Below are positions 36,614-46,249 of a stretch of DNA of 64,000 nt, piece by piece. The stretch comes from Desulfofustis glycolicus DSM 9705 (GTDB lineage: Bacteria; Desulfobacterota; Desulfobulbia; Desulfobulbales; Desulfocapsaceae): the NCBI RefSeq assembly GCF_900130015.1, contig NZ_FQXS01000012.1, positions 61,405-125,404 on the forward strand, read 5' to 3'. How positions within the stretch are numbered: the first letter of the stretch is position 1; every line of letters begins with the position of its first letter. The position numbers and the translations under genes were made by a program. The notes under the pieces are model-generated. The model was given only the letters and a program-made list of their open reading frames with translations. It did no database searches and had not been told where the DNA came from.

Positions 36614-38119
36614 ATGAGCGACTCGAAACAACCAGCAGCACCGCCCGGAACCATGCATCTACCCAGGACGTTTTCCGCGATTCTCGTTTATAGCAGACCG
36701 GTACTGGTTTTCGGCGGCATGATCTGTGCCCTGTCGATCATGTGGCAGCAGAACCCGGTGGTCTATACCATCGGAGTCAGTCTGTTGCTGCTATCGATGA
36801 CGTTCGATTTGGTGGACGGCTGGTTCGCCGCCCGCTTCCGTCCCGATGCGCCGTTGGCCCACCTGGCGGATCGCTTGCTGGACAAGCTGGTCTACTCCAT
36901 CATTTTTCCGGTTATTGCGGTTGGGATGATGTGGCGCCTGCTGGTGATGATGCCGGATTACAGCAAAGGCCAATTGCTGCACGCGATGTTCGTGCTACTG
37001 CTCTGCGTGGTCGTCCTGATCCGCGATAATTTCGCCGCCTTCATGCGCGGTTTTGCCGTCCGCCAGGGGATCGAGCCGTCTCTCAGCGAATACAACCGGT
37101 TGCGCACCATGGTTGCCGCGCCGGTCAGCGCCCTGCTCTACGCCTACGCCTTCTACGTCCCGGAAGGACCTTCGTCCTGGTTATATACTCAATTTTCCTG
37201 GTTGGCCAATTTTCCCCTGCAGGGGCTCTTCTTTGTCGAGATCCTGTTTCTCGTTATCAATCTCGGCTCCATTGCCGGCTATTGCCGGAAATATGGAACG
37301 TTCTGCCTTGACGAACTGTGCCTGGGCGACCAGCTGTTGCGCCGTCGGATCCTTGCCGTCTTTCCCAACGCATTGACCGTGATGAATGCGCTGATGGGGT
37401 TGCTTGCCGTCTTTTTCGCCTACCAGGGGCGTATCCGTGAGGCGTACCTGATGATCATCGGAGCCGCCACTTTTGACAAGCTCGACGGCGCCCTTGCCCG
37501 GCGCCTGGGGCTTACCGAGCCGCTCCCGGAAGAGGTAGCGGAACGCAGAGTCAATCTGGGCGGGCTGATGGACGATTTCGCCGACGCGGTGAGTTTCTGC
37601 ATCGTGCCCGGCTGGATTTTTTATATCTGTCTGCGCGATCTGGCGCCGGACAGCTTCACCACGCTGCCGGTCGGCCTGGTCGCGATTTTGTATAGCTTGC
37701 TGGGCCTTGGCCGGCTGGTCTATTTTACCCTCGACAAACAGCCGATTCCCGGATTTTTCAAAGGCCTGCCGACGCCTGCCGGGGCCATGCTCGTGCTGGC
37801 ACCGCTGATCGTGTTCAGCCAGGCCGCCGGCGACAGCTCACCCTGGCTGTCGTTATGGGGGTATTTCTCGTTTGGCTTGATGATTTTTACGGCGCTGCTG
37901 ATGAATTGCTATTTTATTCATTATCTGCATATGGGGCGCTACATGAGCCGCAATCCGTGGCTGACCCGCCTCGCTCTGGTCGCCCTGATGACCGTGGTAA
38001 CACCCTGGTTCGGCCTGGTCTGCCTGGCCTTTATGGGTCTGTACGTCGTTTCGCCGCTGGTCACCTGGCGGATTGACCCGGCGGAGGCGGCCCGGGAGTC
38101 GCGCCAAACGGATTCCTGA
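36614..38119 (+). CDS. Tandem CDP-alcohol phosphatidyltransferase
   Basis: A 501-residue membrane protein with two CDP-alcohol phosphotransferase modules. The second (about residues 240-420) has a proper start to the motif, [10 protein letters not shown], and the rest [13 protein letters not shown] (Gly...Asp...Asp). The first (about 20-200) has the related but altered [11 protein letters not shown]...[12 protein letters not shown], in which the DGxxAR spacing and the Gly are changed. The second module is therefore probably catalytic, making a phospholipid from CDP-diacylglycerol, and the first may be degenerate. The alcohol acceptor cannot be told from sequence. No operon partner is obvious. 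Confidence 0.78.
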   Translation: MSDSKQPAAPPGTMHLPRTFSAILVYSRPVLVFGGMICALSIMWQQNPVVYTIGVSLLLLSMTFDLVDGWFAARFRPDAPLAHLADRLLDKLVYSIIFPVIAVGMMWRLLVMMPDYSKGQLLHAMFVLLLCVVVLIRDNFAAFMRGFAVRQGIEPSLSEYNRLRTMVAAPVSALLYAYAFYVPEGPSSWLYTQFSWLANFPLQGLFFVEILFLVINLGSIAGYCRKYGTFCLDELCLGDQLLRRRILAVFPNALTVMNALMGLLAVFFAYQGRIREAYLMIIGAATFDKLDGALARRLGLTEPLPEEVAERRVNLGGLMDDFADAVSFCIVPGWIFYICLRDLAPDSFTTLPVGLVAILYSLLGLGRLVYFTLDKQPIPGFFKGLPTPAGAMLVLAPLIVFSQAAGDSSPWLSLWGYFSFGLMIFTALLMNCYFIHYLHMGRYMSRNPWLTRLALVALMTVVTPWFGLVCLAFMGLYVVSPLVTWRIDPAEAARESRQTDS

Positions 38120-38174
38120 GCGGCATACCGGAGCTCACCCCCTGATACAAACAACAACCGATTGGAGAGTATCG

Positions 38175-38666
38175 ATGGATCAATGCCCCTGCGGGTCGGC
38201 TCAGACCTATAGCGACTGCTGTGAACCCATCATTACGGGCAGCCAGACCGCCCAAACCGCCGAAGCTTTAATGCGGGCGCGTTACAGCGCCTATGTCCAG
38301 GGACAGGTGCAATTCATTTACCAGAGTACTTATCCCGACAAGCGTAGTGGCTATTCGGAGCAGGAGATCGAAGCATGGTCCCGTAACAGCGAATGGCAGG
38401 GATTGACAATCATCGCCACGCACCAGGGTGGACCCGAAGACGAGACCGGCACCGTGGAATTTATCGCCGCCTATACCGAAAAGGACCGCCCGGTCCGGCA
38501 CCACGAAATTGCCAGTTTCCGTCGTCATGAGGGGGGATGGTATTTCTACGACGGGCAGCCACCGCCGGCCCGGCCGGTGGTACGGGACCGGCCCAAGGTG
38601 GGCCGTAACGAGCCCTGTCCCTGCGGCAGCGGGCTGAAGTTCAAGAAGTGCTGCGGCCGCGGCTAG
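38175..38666 (+). CDS. YchJ-family SEC-C metal-binding protein
   Basis: A 163-residue protein with an N-terminal SEC-C-like zinc motif ([13 protein letters not shown]), the YchJ central domain ([20 protein letters not shown], a NTF2-like fold) and a C-terminal SEC-C motif ([16 protein letters not shown]). Function is unknown; the SEC-C motif in SecA binds SecB and ribosomes. TTGGAGAG precedes the ATG at 38175. Confidence 0.88.
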   Translation: MDQCPCGSAQTYSDCCEPIITGSQTAQTAEALMRARYSAYVQGQVQFIYQSTYPDKRSGYSEQEIEAWSRNSEWQGLTIIATHQGGPEDETGTVEFIAAYTEKDRPVRHHEIASFRRHEGGWYFYDGQPPPARPVVRDRPKVGRNEPCPCGSGLKFKKCCGRG

Positions 38667-38673
38667 AGGCGTG

Positions 38674-38703
38674 CAGGTACCGCGCGAGATTACCCGGTAC
38701 CTG
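38674..38703. terminator. hairpin between convergent genes (possible bidirectional terminator)
   Basis: CAGGTACCG and CGGTACCTG form a perfect 9-bp stem with a 12-nt loop in the 57-bp gap between the convergent YchJ-like and icmF genes. No T tract is present on either strand, so termination strength is doubtful. Confidence 0.45.
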
Positions 38704-38723
38704 TCGTTGCCGCAGGGATGTGT

Positions 38724-41700
38724 TTACATGTTGCGGCGGTATTGGCCGCCTACATCGTAGAGGGCACCGGTGATTTGGCCGAGACTGCAATACCTGACGG
38801 TGTGCATCAGTTCGGCGAACAGATTGCCGCCGCTCAGGGCCACCTGTTTGAGGCGATCGAGGGCTTGCGGCGTCTCCTCCCGGTGGCGCTGCTGAAATGC
38901 GGCCAACCGGCGCAGTTGTTCCTTTTTGTCGTCGTCGGAGGCGCGGGACAATTCGAGGGTGGCGTTGAGCTGGTCGAAGTCGGCGTCGGGATTGCGGAAG
39001 GTATTGACGCCGATGATCGGATACTCGCCGGCATGCTTGAGGCGCTCGTAGTACATCGATTCTTCCTGGATCCGGCTACGCTGGTAGCCGGTCTCCATGG
39101 CCCCGAGCACGCCGCCCCGTTCGGTGATCCGGTCGAATTCGGCAAGTACGGCCTCCTCGACCAGGTCGGTCAGGTCCTCAATGATGAAGCTGCCCTGGTT
39201 CATGTTTTCGTTCTTGGCCAAGCCCCACTCCCTATTGATAATCAATTGGATGGCCAGTGCCCGGCGCACCGACTCCTGACTCGGGGTGGTGATCGCTTCG
39301 TCGAAGGCGTTGGTGTGCAGGCTGTTGCAATTGTCGTAGATGGCGCAGAGTGCCTGCAGCGTGGTGCGGATGTCGTTGAACTGGATCTCCTGGCTGTGCA
39401 GGGAGCGTCCCGAGGTCTGGATATGGTATTTAAGCCGCTGTGAACCGGCGACCGCTCCATATTTTTCGCGCATGGCCACCGCCCAGATGCGCCGTGCCAC
39501 CCGGCCGATGACCGTGTACTCAGGATCCATACCGTTGGAGAAGAAAAAGGAAAGGTTCGGGGCGATCTGATCGATGTGCATGCCCCGGGCCAGATAATAC
39601 TCGACATAGGTGAAGCCGTTGGACAGGGTCAGGGCCAGCTGAGTGATCGGGTTGGCGCCGGCCTCGGCGATATGGTAGCCGGACACGGATACCGAGTAGA
39701 AATTTCTGACCTTGTTTTCGATAAAGAATTCCTGGATATCACCCATCATCTTCAACGCGAATTCGATCGAGAAGATGCAGGTATTCTGCCCCTGGTCCTC
39801 TTTCAAGATATCGGCCTGTACCGTGCCCCGAACATTTCCCAGGACATCGGCACGGATTCGCTCATTTTCAGACTCATTGGGTTCGCGCCCCTGAGCGCTG
39901 CGGAAGGCCTCGATCTGCTGGTCGATGGCGGTGTTCATGAACATCGCCAGGATGATCGGTGCCGGGCCGTTGATGGTCATCGACACCGACGTGGTCGGAC
40001 TACACAGGTCGAATCCGTCATAGAGCAGTTTGACGTCGTCCAGGGTGCAGATACTGACCCCGGCCGTGCCGATCTTGCCGTAGATGTCGGGCCGTTCGGC
40101 CGGGTCCCAGCCGTAGAGTGTGACCGAATCAAAGGCGGTGGACAGTCGCTTGGCCTCGTAGTTTTCCGACAATAACTTGAAACGTCGGTTGGTCTGGGCC
40201 GGCCCGCCCTCGCCGGCGAACATCCGGGTCGGATCTTCGGCGACCCGCTTGAGTGGGAAGACCCCGCCGGTATAAGGAAAATAACCCGGCAGGTGCTCTG
40301 TGCGCAGCCAGCGGTAGATATCGCCCGGATCCTGAAAGCGGGGCAAGGAGATTTTCGGGATGCGCGAGTGGCACAGGGACGTGGTGAACAGCGGCACCCG
40401 CACTTTTTTGCCACGGACCGTATAGACCAGCTCGTCGCCGGCATAGTCGGCGCTGATCTGCTGCCAGGCGGCGAGCAGTTCTTCGGTTTGCTTGTCGACG
40501 TCGCCGGTGAGTTCATCTATTTTGCGCTGCAGCACGTTGAGCGCCGTTGCGGTGGCATCGTCGTCGCCGGCGACGAGCAGTTCAGCGCTGTGGCGTAGGT
40601 GGTGGAGGCGGCGGACCGCTTCGGCCTGCTCGCCGGTGCGGCGGTGGTAGGCGCGCACGCAATCGGCGATTTCCGCCAGGTAGCGAATCCGCTCAGGCGG
40701 GATGACGATAACTTTCGACGAGGATACTTTGCCGGCTGGTTTCGGCAGAGATACAGTAAAGCGGCGCCCGGTCTTGTCGGCCACCTGTTCAATGATCCCG
40801 TGATACAGAGCGGTGACCCCGTCATCGTTGAATTTGGACGCGATTGTTCCGTATACCGGGAACTCCTCGGGCTTGGTGGAAAAGGCCTTGCGATTACGCT
40901 GCACCTGCTTGCGGATGTCGCGAATCGCGTCGTCGCTGCCCTTTTTCTCGAATTTGTTGATGACGATGATATCGGCGTAATCGAGCATGTCGATTTTTTC
41001 CAGCTGCGACGGCGCCCCGTAATCGCTGGTCATCACGTAGATGGACAGGTCGGCCAGATCGATGATCCGCGAGTCACCCTGGCCGATGCCGGCGGTCTCG
41101 GCGATAACCAGGTCGAACCCGGCGGCCTTGACGGCCATGATCGCTTCCGGCAGGGCTTCGGAAACCTCATGGGCCGAGTCCCTGGTCGCCAGACTGCGCA
41201 TGTAGACACGGTCCGAGTTGGCGATGGCGTTCATCCGGATGCGGTCGCCGAGCAGTGCCCCGCCGGTCTTGCGGCGCGACGGGTCGCAACAGATGATGCC
41301 GATGCGGATATCTTTCAGGTCGTGGAGGAAGCGGACGATAATCTCGTCGGTCAGCGATGACTTGCCGGCACCGCCGGTGCCGGTAATGCCGATGACCGGC
41401 GGGTTGTGCCGATCGGCGAGCGGTTTGATCTGTTTTTGGAGGCGGGCCAGGGCCTCGGGGTCTTCGGTCTTGGCCAGCTGCAGGGCGGTGATATAGGCGG
41501 CGAGCAGCCGTTTGTTGTCGTGGTGGAGATGTTCGGGCTGGAGCTGGTGAAAATCAAGTGTCGAGAAATCCATCAGCTCGACCATGTGATTGGCCATACC
41601 CTGCAGGCCCATGGTGGCGCCGTCCTCCGGCGAGTAGATCTTGGTGACGCCGTAGGTCTCGAGCTGTTTGATTTCGTCGGCGACGATGACGCCGCCGCCG

Positions 41701-42002
41701 CCGCCGAACACCTTGATATGCGCAGCGCCTTTTTCCCGGAGCAGATCGATCATGTAGGTAAACGATTCCATGTGCCCGCCCTGGTAGCTGGACATGGCGA
41801 TACCCTGGGCGTCTTCGTCGATGGCCGTGTCGACTAGTTCCTGGACCGAGCGGTTGTGGGCCAGGTGGATGACTTCGACTCCGGAATCCTGGAGAATGCG
41901 GCGCATGATATTGGTCGATGCGTCATGACCGTCGAACAGTGAGGTGGCGGTGATGATCCGGACGTGGTGACGGGGCTTGTAAACGGTGATCGGTGCGTTC
42001 AT
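38724..42002 (-). CDS. icmF: Fused isobutyryl-CoA mutase (IcmF)
   Basis: A 1092-residue adenosylcobalamin enzyme with the IcmF order: B12-binding domain (residues ~15-145; DGHDAS with the cobalt-ligating His, GGGGG loop), G-protein chaperone domain (~200-420; P-loop GTGGAGKSSL) and mutase TIM barrel (~560-1090). Phe595 (TRMFAGEGG) and Gln739 (KEDQGQNT) align with Phe598 and Gln742 of the Cupriavidus enzyme, where methylmalonyl-CoA mutases have Tyr and Arg. The enzyme should therefore interconvert isobutyryl-CoA and n-butyryl-CoA, with GTP-dependent self-repair. AAAGGAAGC precedes the ATG. It is the last gene of acs-acd-tetR-icmF. Confidence 0.92.
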   Translation of the reverse strand: MNAPITVYKPRHHVRIITATSLFDGHDASTNIMRRILQDSGVEVIHLAHNRSVQELVDTAIDEDAQGIAMSSYQGGHMESFTYMIDLLREKGAAHIKVFGGGGGVIVADEIKQLETYGVTKIYSPEDGATMGLQGMANHMVELMDFSTLDFHQLQPEHLHHDNKRLLAAYITALQLAKTEDPEALARLQKQIKPLADRHNPPVIGITGTGGAGKSSLTDEIIVRFLHDLKDIRIGIICCDPSRRKTGGALLGDRIRMNAIANSDRVYMRSLATRDSAHEVSEALPEAIMAVKAAGFDLVIAETAGIGQGDSRIIDLADLSIYVMTSDYGAPSQLEKIDMLDYADIIVINKFEKKGSDDAIRDIRKQVQRNRKAFSTKPEEFPVYGTIASKFNDDGVTALYHGIIEQVADKTGRRFTVSLPKPAGKVSSSKVIVIPPERIRYLAEIADCVRAYHRRTGEQAEAVRRLHHLRHSAELLVAGDDDATATALNVLQRKIDELTGDVDKQTEELLAAWQQISADYAGDELVYTVRGKKVRVPLFTTSLCHSRIPKISLPRFQDPGDIYRWLRTEHLPGYFPYTGGVFPLKRVAEDPTRMFAGEGGPAQTNRRFKLLSENYEAKRLSTAFDSVTLYGWDPAERPDIYGKIGTAGVSICTLDDVKLLYDGFDLCSPTTSVSMTINGPAPIILAMFMNTAIDQQIEAFRSAQGREPNESENERIRADVLGNVRGTVQADILKEDQGQNTCIFSIEFALKMMGDIQEFFIENKVRNFYSVSVSGYHIAEAGANPITQLALTLSNGFTYVEYYLARGMHIDQIAPNLSFFFSNGMDPEYTVIGRVARRIWAVAMREKYGAVAGSQRLKYHIQTSGRSLHSQEIQFNDIRTTLQALCAIYDNCNSLHTNAFDEAITTPSQESVRRALAIQLIINREWGLAKNENMNQGSFIIEDLTDLVEEAVLAEFDRITERGGVLGAMETGYQRSRIQEESMYYERLKHAGEYPIIGVNTFRNPDADFDQLNATLELSRASDDDKKEQLRRLAAFQQRHREETPQALDRLKQVALSGGNLFAELMHTVRYCSLGQITGALYDVGGQYRRNM

Positions 42003-42031
42003 GTCAGCTTCCTTTCTGGCGGCGGAGAGTG

Positions 42032-42053
42032 CAGCCCGCCACGAGGCGGGCTG
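42032..42053 (-). promoter_or_regulatory. hairpin in the tetR-icmF spacer
   Basis: CAGCCCGCC-ACGA-GGCGGGCTG is a perfect 9-bp GC-rich stem with a 4-nt loop, 29 bp before the icmF ATG. It lacks a T tract. It could modulate translation or be a processing/stability element for the icmF portion of the message. Confidence 0.45.
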
Positions 42054-42168
42054 ATCCGGACTTAGCGTTTGGCAGCCGAGAGATTCAAAACGGTGAGATG
42101 GAACGGGCTGAAGGACCGATTTTCCCGAACCGGAGTGAAACGAGCAGAGGAGGGGAAAACGGTGATAG

Positions 42169-42810
42169 TCAGCCCTTGGTCTCGACCAGGAACCTCATGA
42201 TGAAATCGGTCTGCTGCTCAATATACTGCTCGATGGTGAAGTTTTTGGCGAAATACCATCTTCTGAAGGCCCAGGTATGACCGAGCACGGAGATATTATG
42301 GCCCATCAGGTTGATGGTATCGTCGTCCAGTTCCGGAAGCATTCCTCTGTTTTTCAGCTCCCGCATGGCCTTGATAAAAATATCGGTGATCCGCAATTCC
42401 GCTTCCAGCACCTTGGCCTGCCACTTCGGTGGCAGGAAGTGGGTGGCCTGGTACATCAGCAGGATGTGATCGCTCATCCGATTGCAGACCAGAAAATATT
42501 CACGAATAACCTCGGCCAGAGCGGCCTTGCCGACAAGGGGCCGGCCGAGCGCCTCTTTGACGGCCTTTTCCACCTCGGCATGGATGGCGCTGCAGACCAG
42601 GTAGAGGACATCGTCCTTGGTCGAGATGTATTCGTACATGGAACCGATGGAAAGGCCGGTGGCTTGGGCCAGGGCCCTGGTTGTGGTCTTGTGATAGCCG
42701 CGTTCGATAAACAGCGGCACCGCCGCGTCGACGATCTGGCGGCGGCGTTCTTTGACCAGTTCTTTGTTCTTGATCTGGGTGGCGACTTCTTTGGTGTCTG
42801 TGGTGAGCAT
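42169..42810 (-). CDS. TetR-family transcriptional repressor of the acyl-CoA operons
   Basis: A 213-residue regulator. Residues ~20-65 form the TetR DNA-binding domain (RRQIVDAAVPLFIERGYHKT then ALAQATGLSIGSMYEYISTKDD); the remaining helical region would bind a ligand, probably an acyl-CoA. It is encoded between an acyl-CoA dehydrogenase and icmF, downstream of a promoter with the 16-bp palindrome GANCG-AGCGCT-YRNTC, and the same palindrome is at the symporter and thiolase promoters. Together these make it the best candidate for the factor that binds those sites, including its own operon. This is inferred from context. The ATG at 42810 begins MLTTDTKEV. Confidence 0.85.
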   Translation of the reverse strand: MLTTDTKEVATQIKNKELVKERRRQIVDAAVPLFIERGYHKTTTRALAQATGLSIGSMYEYISTKDDVLYLVCSAIHAEVEKAVKEALGRPLVGKAALAEVIREYFLVCNRMSDHILLMYQATHFLPPKWQAKVLEAELRITDIFIKAMRELKNRGMLPELDDDTINLMGHNISVLGHTWAFRRWYFAKNFTIEQYIEQQTDFIMRFLVETKG

Positions 42811-42978
42811 TGGTTGTGTCTCTTCAATAGGGGTGGTGTCGGATACTCTGTCGATTCGTTATGGTCCCGCTATCGATAACCCTAGCTAAATTGATGGCGG
42901 AACAAAAGGGAAATTGCAGCAGCACGCTTGTAGTGATCCCTTTTTCAGCCTCTCAATGCTCACAACACCGGCCGGTCA

Positions 42979-44127
42979 TCAGTCCCTAATCAGCGAGGAG
43001 CCGATGACCAGTCGCTGGATCTCGCTCGTGCCCTCGTAGATCTCGGTAATCTTGGCATCGCGCATCATTCGCTCCACCGGGAAATCCCGGGTATAGCCAT
43101 AACCGCCGAAGATCTGGACGGCCTGGGTGGTCACCTTCATCGCCGTTTCACTGGCCATCAGTTTGGCCATCGCCGAGGCCTGTGAATAGGACAGGCCGGC
43201 ACTGGCCCGATAGGCGGCCTGGTAGACGAGCAGCCGCGCTGCCTCGGTCTGGGTGGCCATGTCGGCCAGCTGGAACTGGACGCCCTGGAAGGAGCCGATC
43301 GGATTGCCGAACTGGCTGCGCTCTCGGGCGTAGGCAATGCTCAGGTCGAGTGCTCCCTGGGCGATGCCGAGGGCCTGGGCGGCGATGCCGATACGGCCGC
43401 CGTCAAGGGTCTTCATCGCCACCCGGAATCCTTCTCCCTCGGCGCCGAGCAGGTTGTCCGCCGGCACCAGGCAGTCGGTGAAGACCAACTCCATGGTCGG
43501 TGACGAGCGAATGCCCATCTTCTTTTCCTTTTTGCCGAAGCTGAACCCCGGTGTTCCTTTCTCCACGACAAAGGCGCTGATGCCGTGGTGCTTTTTCGCA
43601 TCCCTATCGGTCCGGGCCAGCACCACATAGGTGTCGGCATCGCCGGCGTTGGTGATAAAGATCTTGGTGCCGTTGAGCAGCCAGCCGCGGTCGGTTTTTA
43701 CCGCGGTGGTCCGAGTACTGCCGGCGTCGGAGCCTGCAGCCGGTTCGGTCAGGCCGAAGGCGCCGAGTTTCTCGCCTCGGGCCAGCGGAGCGAGAAAGCG
43801 TTGTTTCTGTTCCTCGGTGCCGAACAGGAAAATCGGGTTGGCGCAGAGCGAGATGTGGGCCGACAGGGTAACGCCGGTGGACGCGCAGACCCGAGAGAGT
43901 TCCTCGACGGCAATGGCGTAGCTGATGTAATCGGCCGCGCCGCCATCGTACTGCTCGGGGAAAATGATGCCGGTCAGCCCGAGTTCGGCGAGTTTGTCGA
44001 ACATCAACGACCGATCAAACCGCTCCTGTTCGTCACGTTCGCCGGCCGACGGGGCGATTTCCGCCGTGGCAAAATCCCGTACCGTATCGCGAATCAGCCG
44101 TTGCTCCTCACTCAATTCAAAAATCAT
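42979..44127 (-). CDS. acd: Acyl-CoA dehydrogenase (short/branched chain)
   Basis: A 382-residue FAD enzyme with the signatures [20 protein letters not shown] and [35 protein letters not shown]. The catalytic Glu lies in the last segment, as in short- and branched-chain enzymes. It removes two hydrogens from the acyl chain and passes electrons to ETF, which is not encoded here. It is 74 bp downstream of the acyl-CoA ligase gene on the same strand. Context with IcmF suggests isobutyryl- or 2-methylbutyryl-CoA as candidate substrates, but butyryl-CoA is equally possible from sequence. Confidence 0.9.
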   Translation of the reverse strand: MIFELSEEQRLIRDTVRDFATAEIAPSAGERDEQERFDRSLMFDKLAELGLTGIIFPEQYDGGAADYISYAIAVEELSRVCASTGVTLSAHISLCANPIFLFGTEEQKQRFLAPLARGEKLGAFGLTEPAAGSDAGSTRTTAVKTDRGWLLNGTKIFITNAGDADTYVVLARTDRDAKKHHGISAFVVEKGTPGFSFGKKEKKMGIRSSPTMELVFTDCLVPADNLLGAEGEGFRVAMKTLDGGRIGIAAQALGIAQGALDLSIAYARERSQFGNPIGSFQGVQFQLADMATQTEAARLLVYQAAYRASAGLSYSQASAMAKLMASETAMKVTTQAVQIFGGYGYTRDFPVERMMRDAKITEIYEGTSEIQRLVIGSSLIRD

Positions 44128-44201
44128 GGTTCATGCTCCGGAGAAATCTGGCGGCAGGTGCCGGGCGCGAGGATGCAGTCGGCGCCCGGCACCTGCCGGT
44201 A

Positions 44202-45968
44202 TTATCCTTTCTTGGAAGACAGTTCTGGGAAATCCCAATAATAGTGCTCCTGCGCCGGCGTCTGCCCGCTTTGCTGCTGCCGCTCGATCTCGCGCTCGCG
44301 CAATTCGACGCGCCTGATTTTGCCGCTCAGCGTCTTCGGGACCTCGGTGACGAACTCGATGATGCGCGGGATCTTGAATTTGGCGAGGATGTCAATGGTG
44401 TGCCGGAATATGTCCAGGGCCAGTTCCCGGGACGGCTGCTGTCCCTGCTTGAGGATCACGAAGGCCTTGACCAACTGGTGCCGCTTCTCGTCCGGGACAC
44501 CGACCACGGCGGTCTCGGCAACGGCCGGATGTTCCATCAGGGCGCTTTCCACCTCGAACGGGCCTACCCGGAAATCCGATGATTTGATGACGTCGTCGCT
44601 GCGACCGACAAACCACCAATAGCCGTCCTGGTCGATGCTGGCCCGGTCACCGGTATAATAGTAGTTGTCGATAAAGACGCCGGCCATTTTTTCCGGGTTA
44701 CCGATGTATTCGGTGAACAGGCCGATAGCCCGCCAGCGGTCGAGGCGGACGACGATATGACCCGGTTCGTCGGGGGTGGTGATTTCCTTGCCCTCGTCGT
44801 CGACCAGAGCGACGTCGTACATAAACGAGGGTCGGCCGAACGAGCCTTTGCGCATTTTGCCGCTCATCCAGGGGGCATTGCCGATCATTGCCGTCGATTC
44901 GGTCTGGCCGTAGAAGTCCCGGATTTCGGTGCCGGTCATTTTATGCCAGCGGGTGATGACTTCGGGATTCAGCGGTTCGCCGGCGCCGATGGACTGGCGC
45001 AGGTGTGAGAAGTCGAACCCGGAGGTGTCGAGGTTGATGAACGCTCGCCAGGCCGTCGGCGGAGCGCAGAAAACCGATATTTTGTGCTTGGTCAGGCATT
45101 CCATGTAGGCCATGCCGTCAAGGGCGGTAAAGGAGAACGCGGTGGCGGTGGCGCCGACATTGAGGGGCGCAAAAAACGAGCTCCAGGCCCATTTGGCCCA
45201 GCCGGGAGCACCGAGATTGTGGTGGATATCGTCGGTCCGGAGACCGGCCATCACCGAGGTGGACAGGTGACCGACCGGATAAGATACCGACGTATGTCCG
45301 ACCCGCTTGGGTAGGCCGGTGGTGCCGGAGGTGAAAAAGCAAAAGAGCAGGTCATTGGATTTTGTTTTGGCGCTGATCGCTTCCGGTGACTCCTTGGCCA
45401 GTTCCTCGTAGCTGATCCATCCCGATTTGCTTCCCAGAACGATCTTGATTTTTGGTTTCGAGCCGGTCAGATCGAGCGCCTCGTCGATCATTTCGGTAAA
45501 GGTTTCTGCGGCGATAATGCAATCCGGTGGATAGGTGCGGAAGCGAAATTCCATTTCCCGCAGGGTCATGGTCGTTGCCGTCGGCACGTTGACGATGCCG
45601 CCCTTGATGCAGGCATAGGTGGAAAACCAGGTCTCCGGGGCGATGGGTATCATCATATAGAGGTTGTCGCCTTTATCGACCCCGGCGCTGCGCAGACGAT
45701 TCAGGCAGCGATTGCCATTGGCACCAAATTCTTGATAGGTGAACTGCCTGATCTCTTTGCTGTGAATGTCCGTCCAGATCAGGGCTGTTTTGTCACCCCG
45801 TTCTTTGACGTGCAAGTCTTCGAAGATCTCCTGCGCCCAGTTGAAGTATTCGGGCATTTCCATCGCGTTGAGTTTTTCGAAAAAGGCCTTGGCAGCAGCC
45901 TCTTTTGGGTCGCTGTCCTCCATTTGGTTCAGGTCCATCACTTCCTGATACAGCGTCTTCATACCCAT
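44202..45968 (-). CDS. Acyl-CoA synthetase (medium-chain ACSM/MACS-like)
   Basis: A 588-residue AMP-forming ligase. The motifs are FFTSGTTGLPKRVGHTS, FYGQTESTAMIG, YYTGDRASIDQDGYWWFVGR and the C-terminal catalytic Lys region KTLSGKIRRVELR. The closest family type is the medium-chain acyl-CoA synthetase group, whose archaeal MACS member prefers 2-methylbutyrate. A role in activating isobutyrate or other branched short acids fits the operon with IcmF. GGAGGT precedes the ATG pair at 45968 and 45962; the second has the better spacing. It is the first gene of the acs-acd-tetR-icmF unit. Confidence 0.9.
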   Translation of the reverse strand: MGMKTLYQEVMDLNQMEDSDPKEAAAKAFFEKLNAMEMPEYFNWAQEIFEDLHVKERGDKTALIWTDIHSKEIRQFTYQEFGANGNRCLNRLRSAGVDKGDNLYMMIPIAPETWFSTYACIKGGIVNVPTATTMTLREMEFRFRTYPPDCIIAAETFTEMIDEALDLTGSKPKIKIVLGSKSGWISYEELAKESPEAISAKTKSNDLLFCFFTSGTTGLPKRVGHTSVSYPVGHLSTSVMAGLRTDDIHHNLGAPGWAKWAWSSFFAPLNVGATATAFSFTALDGMAYMECLTKHKISVFCAPPTAWRAFINLDTSGFDFSHLRQSIGAGEPLNPEVITRWHKMTGTEIRDFYGQTESTAMIGNAPWMSGKMRKGSFGRPSFMYDVALVDDEGKEITTPDEPGHIVVRLDRWRAIGLFTEYIGNPEKMAGVFIDNYYYTGDRASIDQDGYWWFVGRSDDVIKSSDFRVGPFEVESALMEHPAVAETAVVGVPDEKRHQLVKAFVILKQGQQPSRELALDIFRHTIDILAKFKIPRIIEFVTEVPKTLSGKIRRVELREREIERQQQSGQTPAQEHYYWDFPELSSKKG

Positions 45969-46040
45969 AATACCTCCGCAGCGAATAGGTTTTCTATGAG
46001 TTGTGCGGCCATAGACATGGACAGCCCCGCGACCGGTCAC

Positions 46041-46056
46041 TACCGAGCGCTCGATC
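46041..46056. promoter_or_regulatory. regulon operator, copy 3 (acs operon promoter)
   Basis: TACCGAGCGCTCGATC, centred about 15 bp downstream of the minus-strand -10 region of the acs promoter. It shares the AGCGCT core and the terminal TC with the sites at 20913, 21108 and 52023. It is also nested in a longer repeat, ACCGA...TCGGT. Confidence 0.6.
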
Positions 46057-46062
46057 GGTTCT

Positions 46063-46092
46063 TATATGATAATAAACGGTGATGTTTGTCAA
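46063..46092 (-). promoter_or_regulatory. sigma-70 promoter of acs-acd-tetR-icmF
   Basis: Minus-strand TTGACA (46087-46092) is followed after 17-18 bp by TCATAT/CATATA (46063-46069). The consensus -35 is strong; the -10 is moderate. The leader to the acs ATG is about 90 nt. Confidence 0.6.
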
Positions 46093-46166
46093 AGATTATT
46101 TTGATTCAAGAGCGCTTTCTCGGGAACAAATTTCAAGCGGTGGCGAGATAAAGCTCGATCAACGGC

Positions 46167-46189
46167 GGGACAGGTTTCTAACCTGTCCC
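46167..46189. repeat. short palindromic repeat (family 3), copy 1
   Basis: GGGACAGGTT-TCT-AACCTGTCCC, a perfect 10-bp inverted repeat. Near-identical palindromes occur at 55825 and 58693. It resembles REP-type intergenic palindromes. Confidence 0.8.
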
Positions 46190-46249
46190 CCGCTCACTTT
46201 CACGTTGTCGCTCTCACGCCGCCAGGGCAGCTCCGAGTCTCGTTGCTTA

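Noticed and set aside
46107..46120. Second operator upstream of the acs promoter (AGAGCGCTTT)
   Set aside because: It has the AGCGCT core only; outer GA and TC positions do not match and it lies upstream of the -35.
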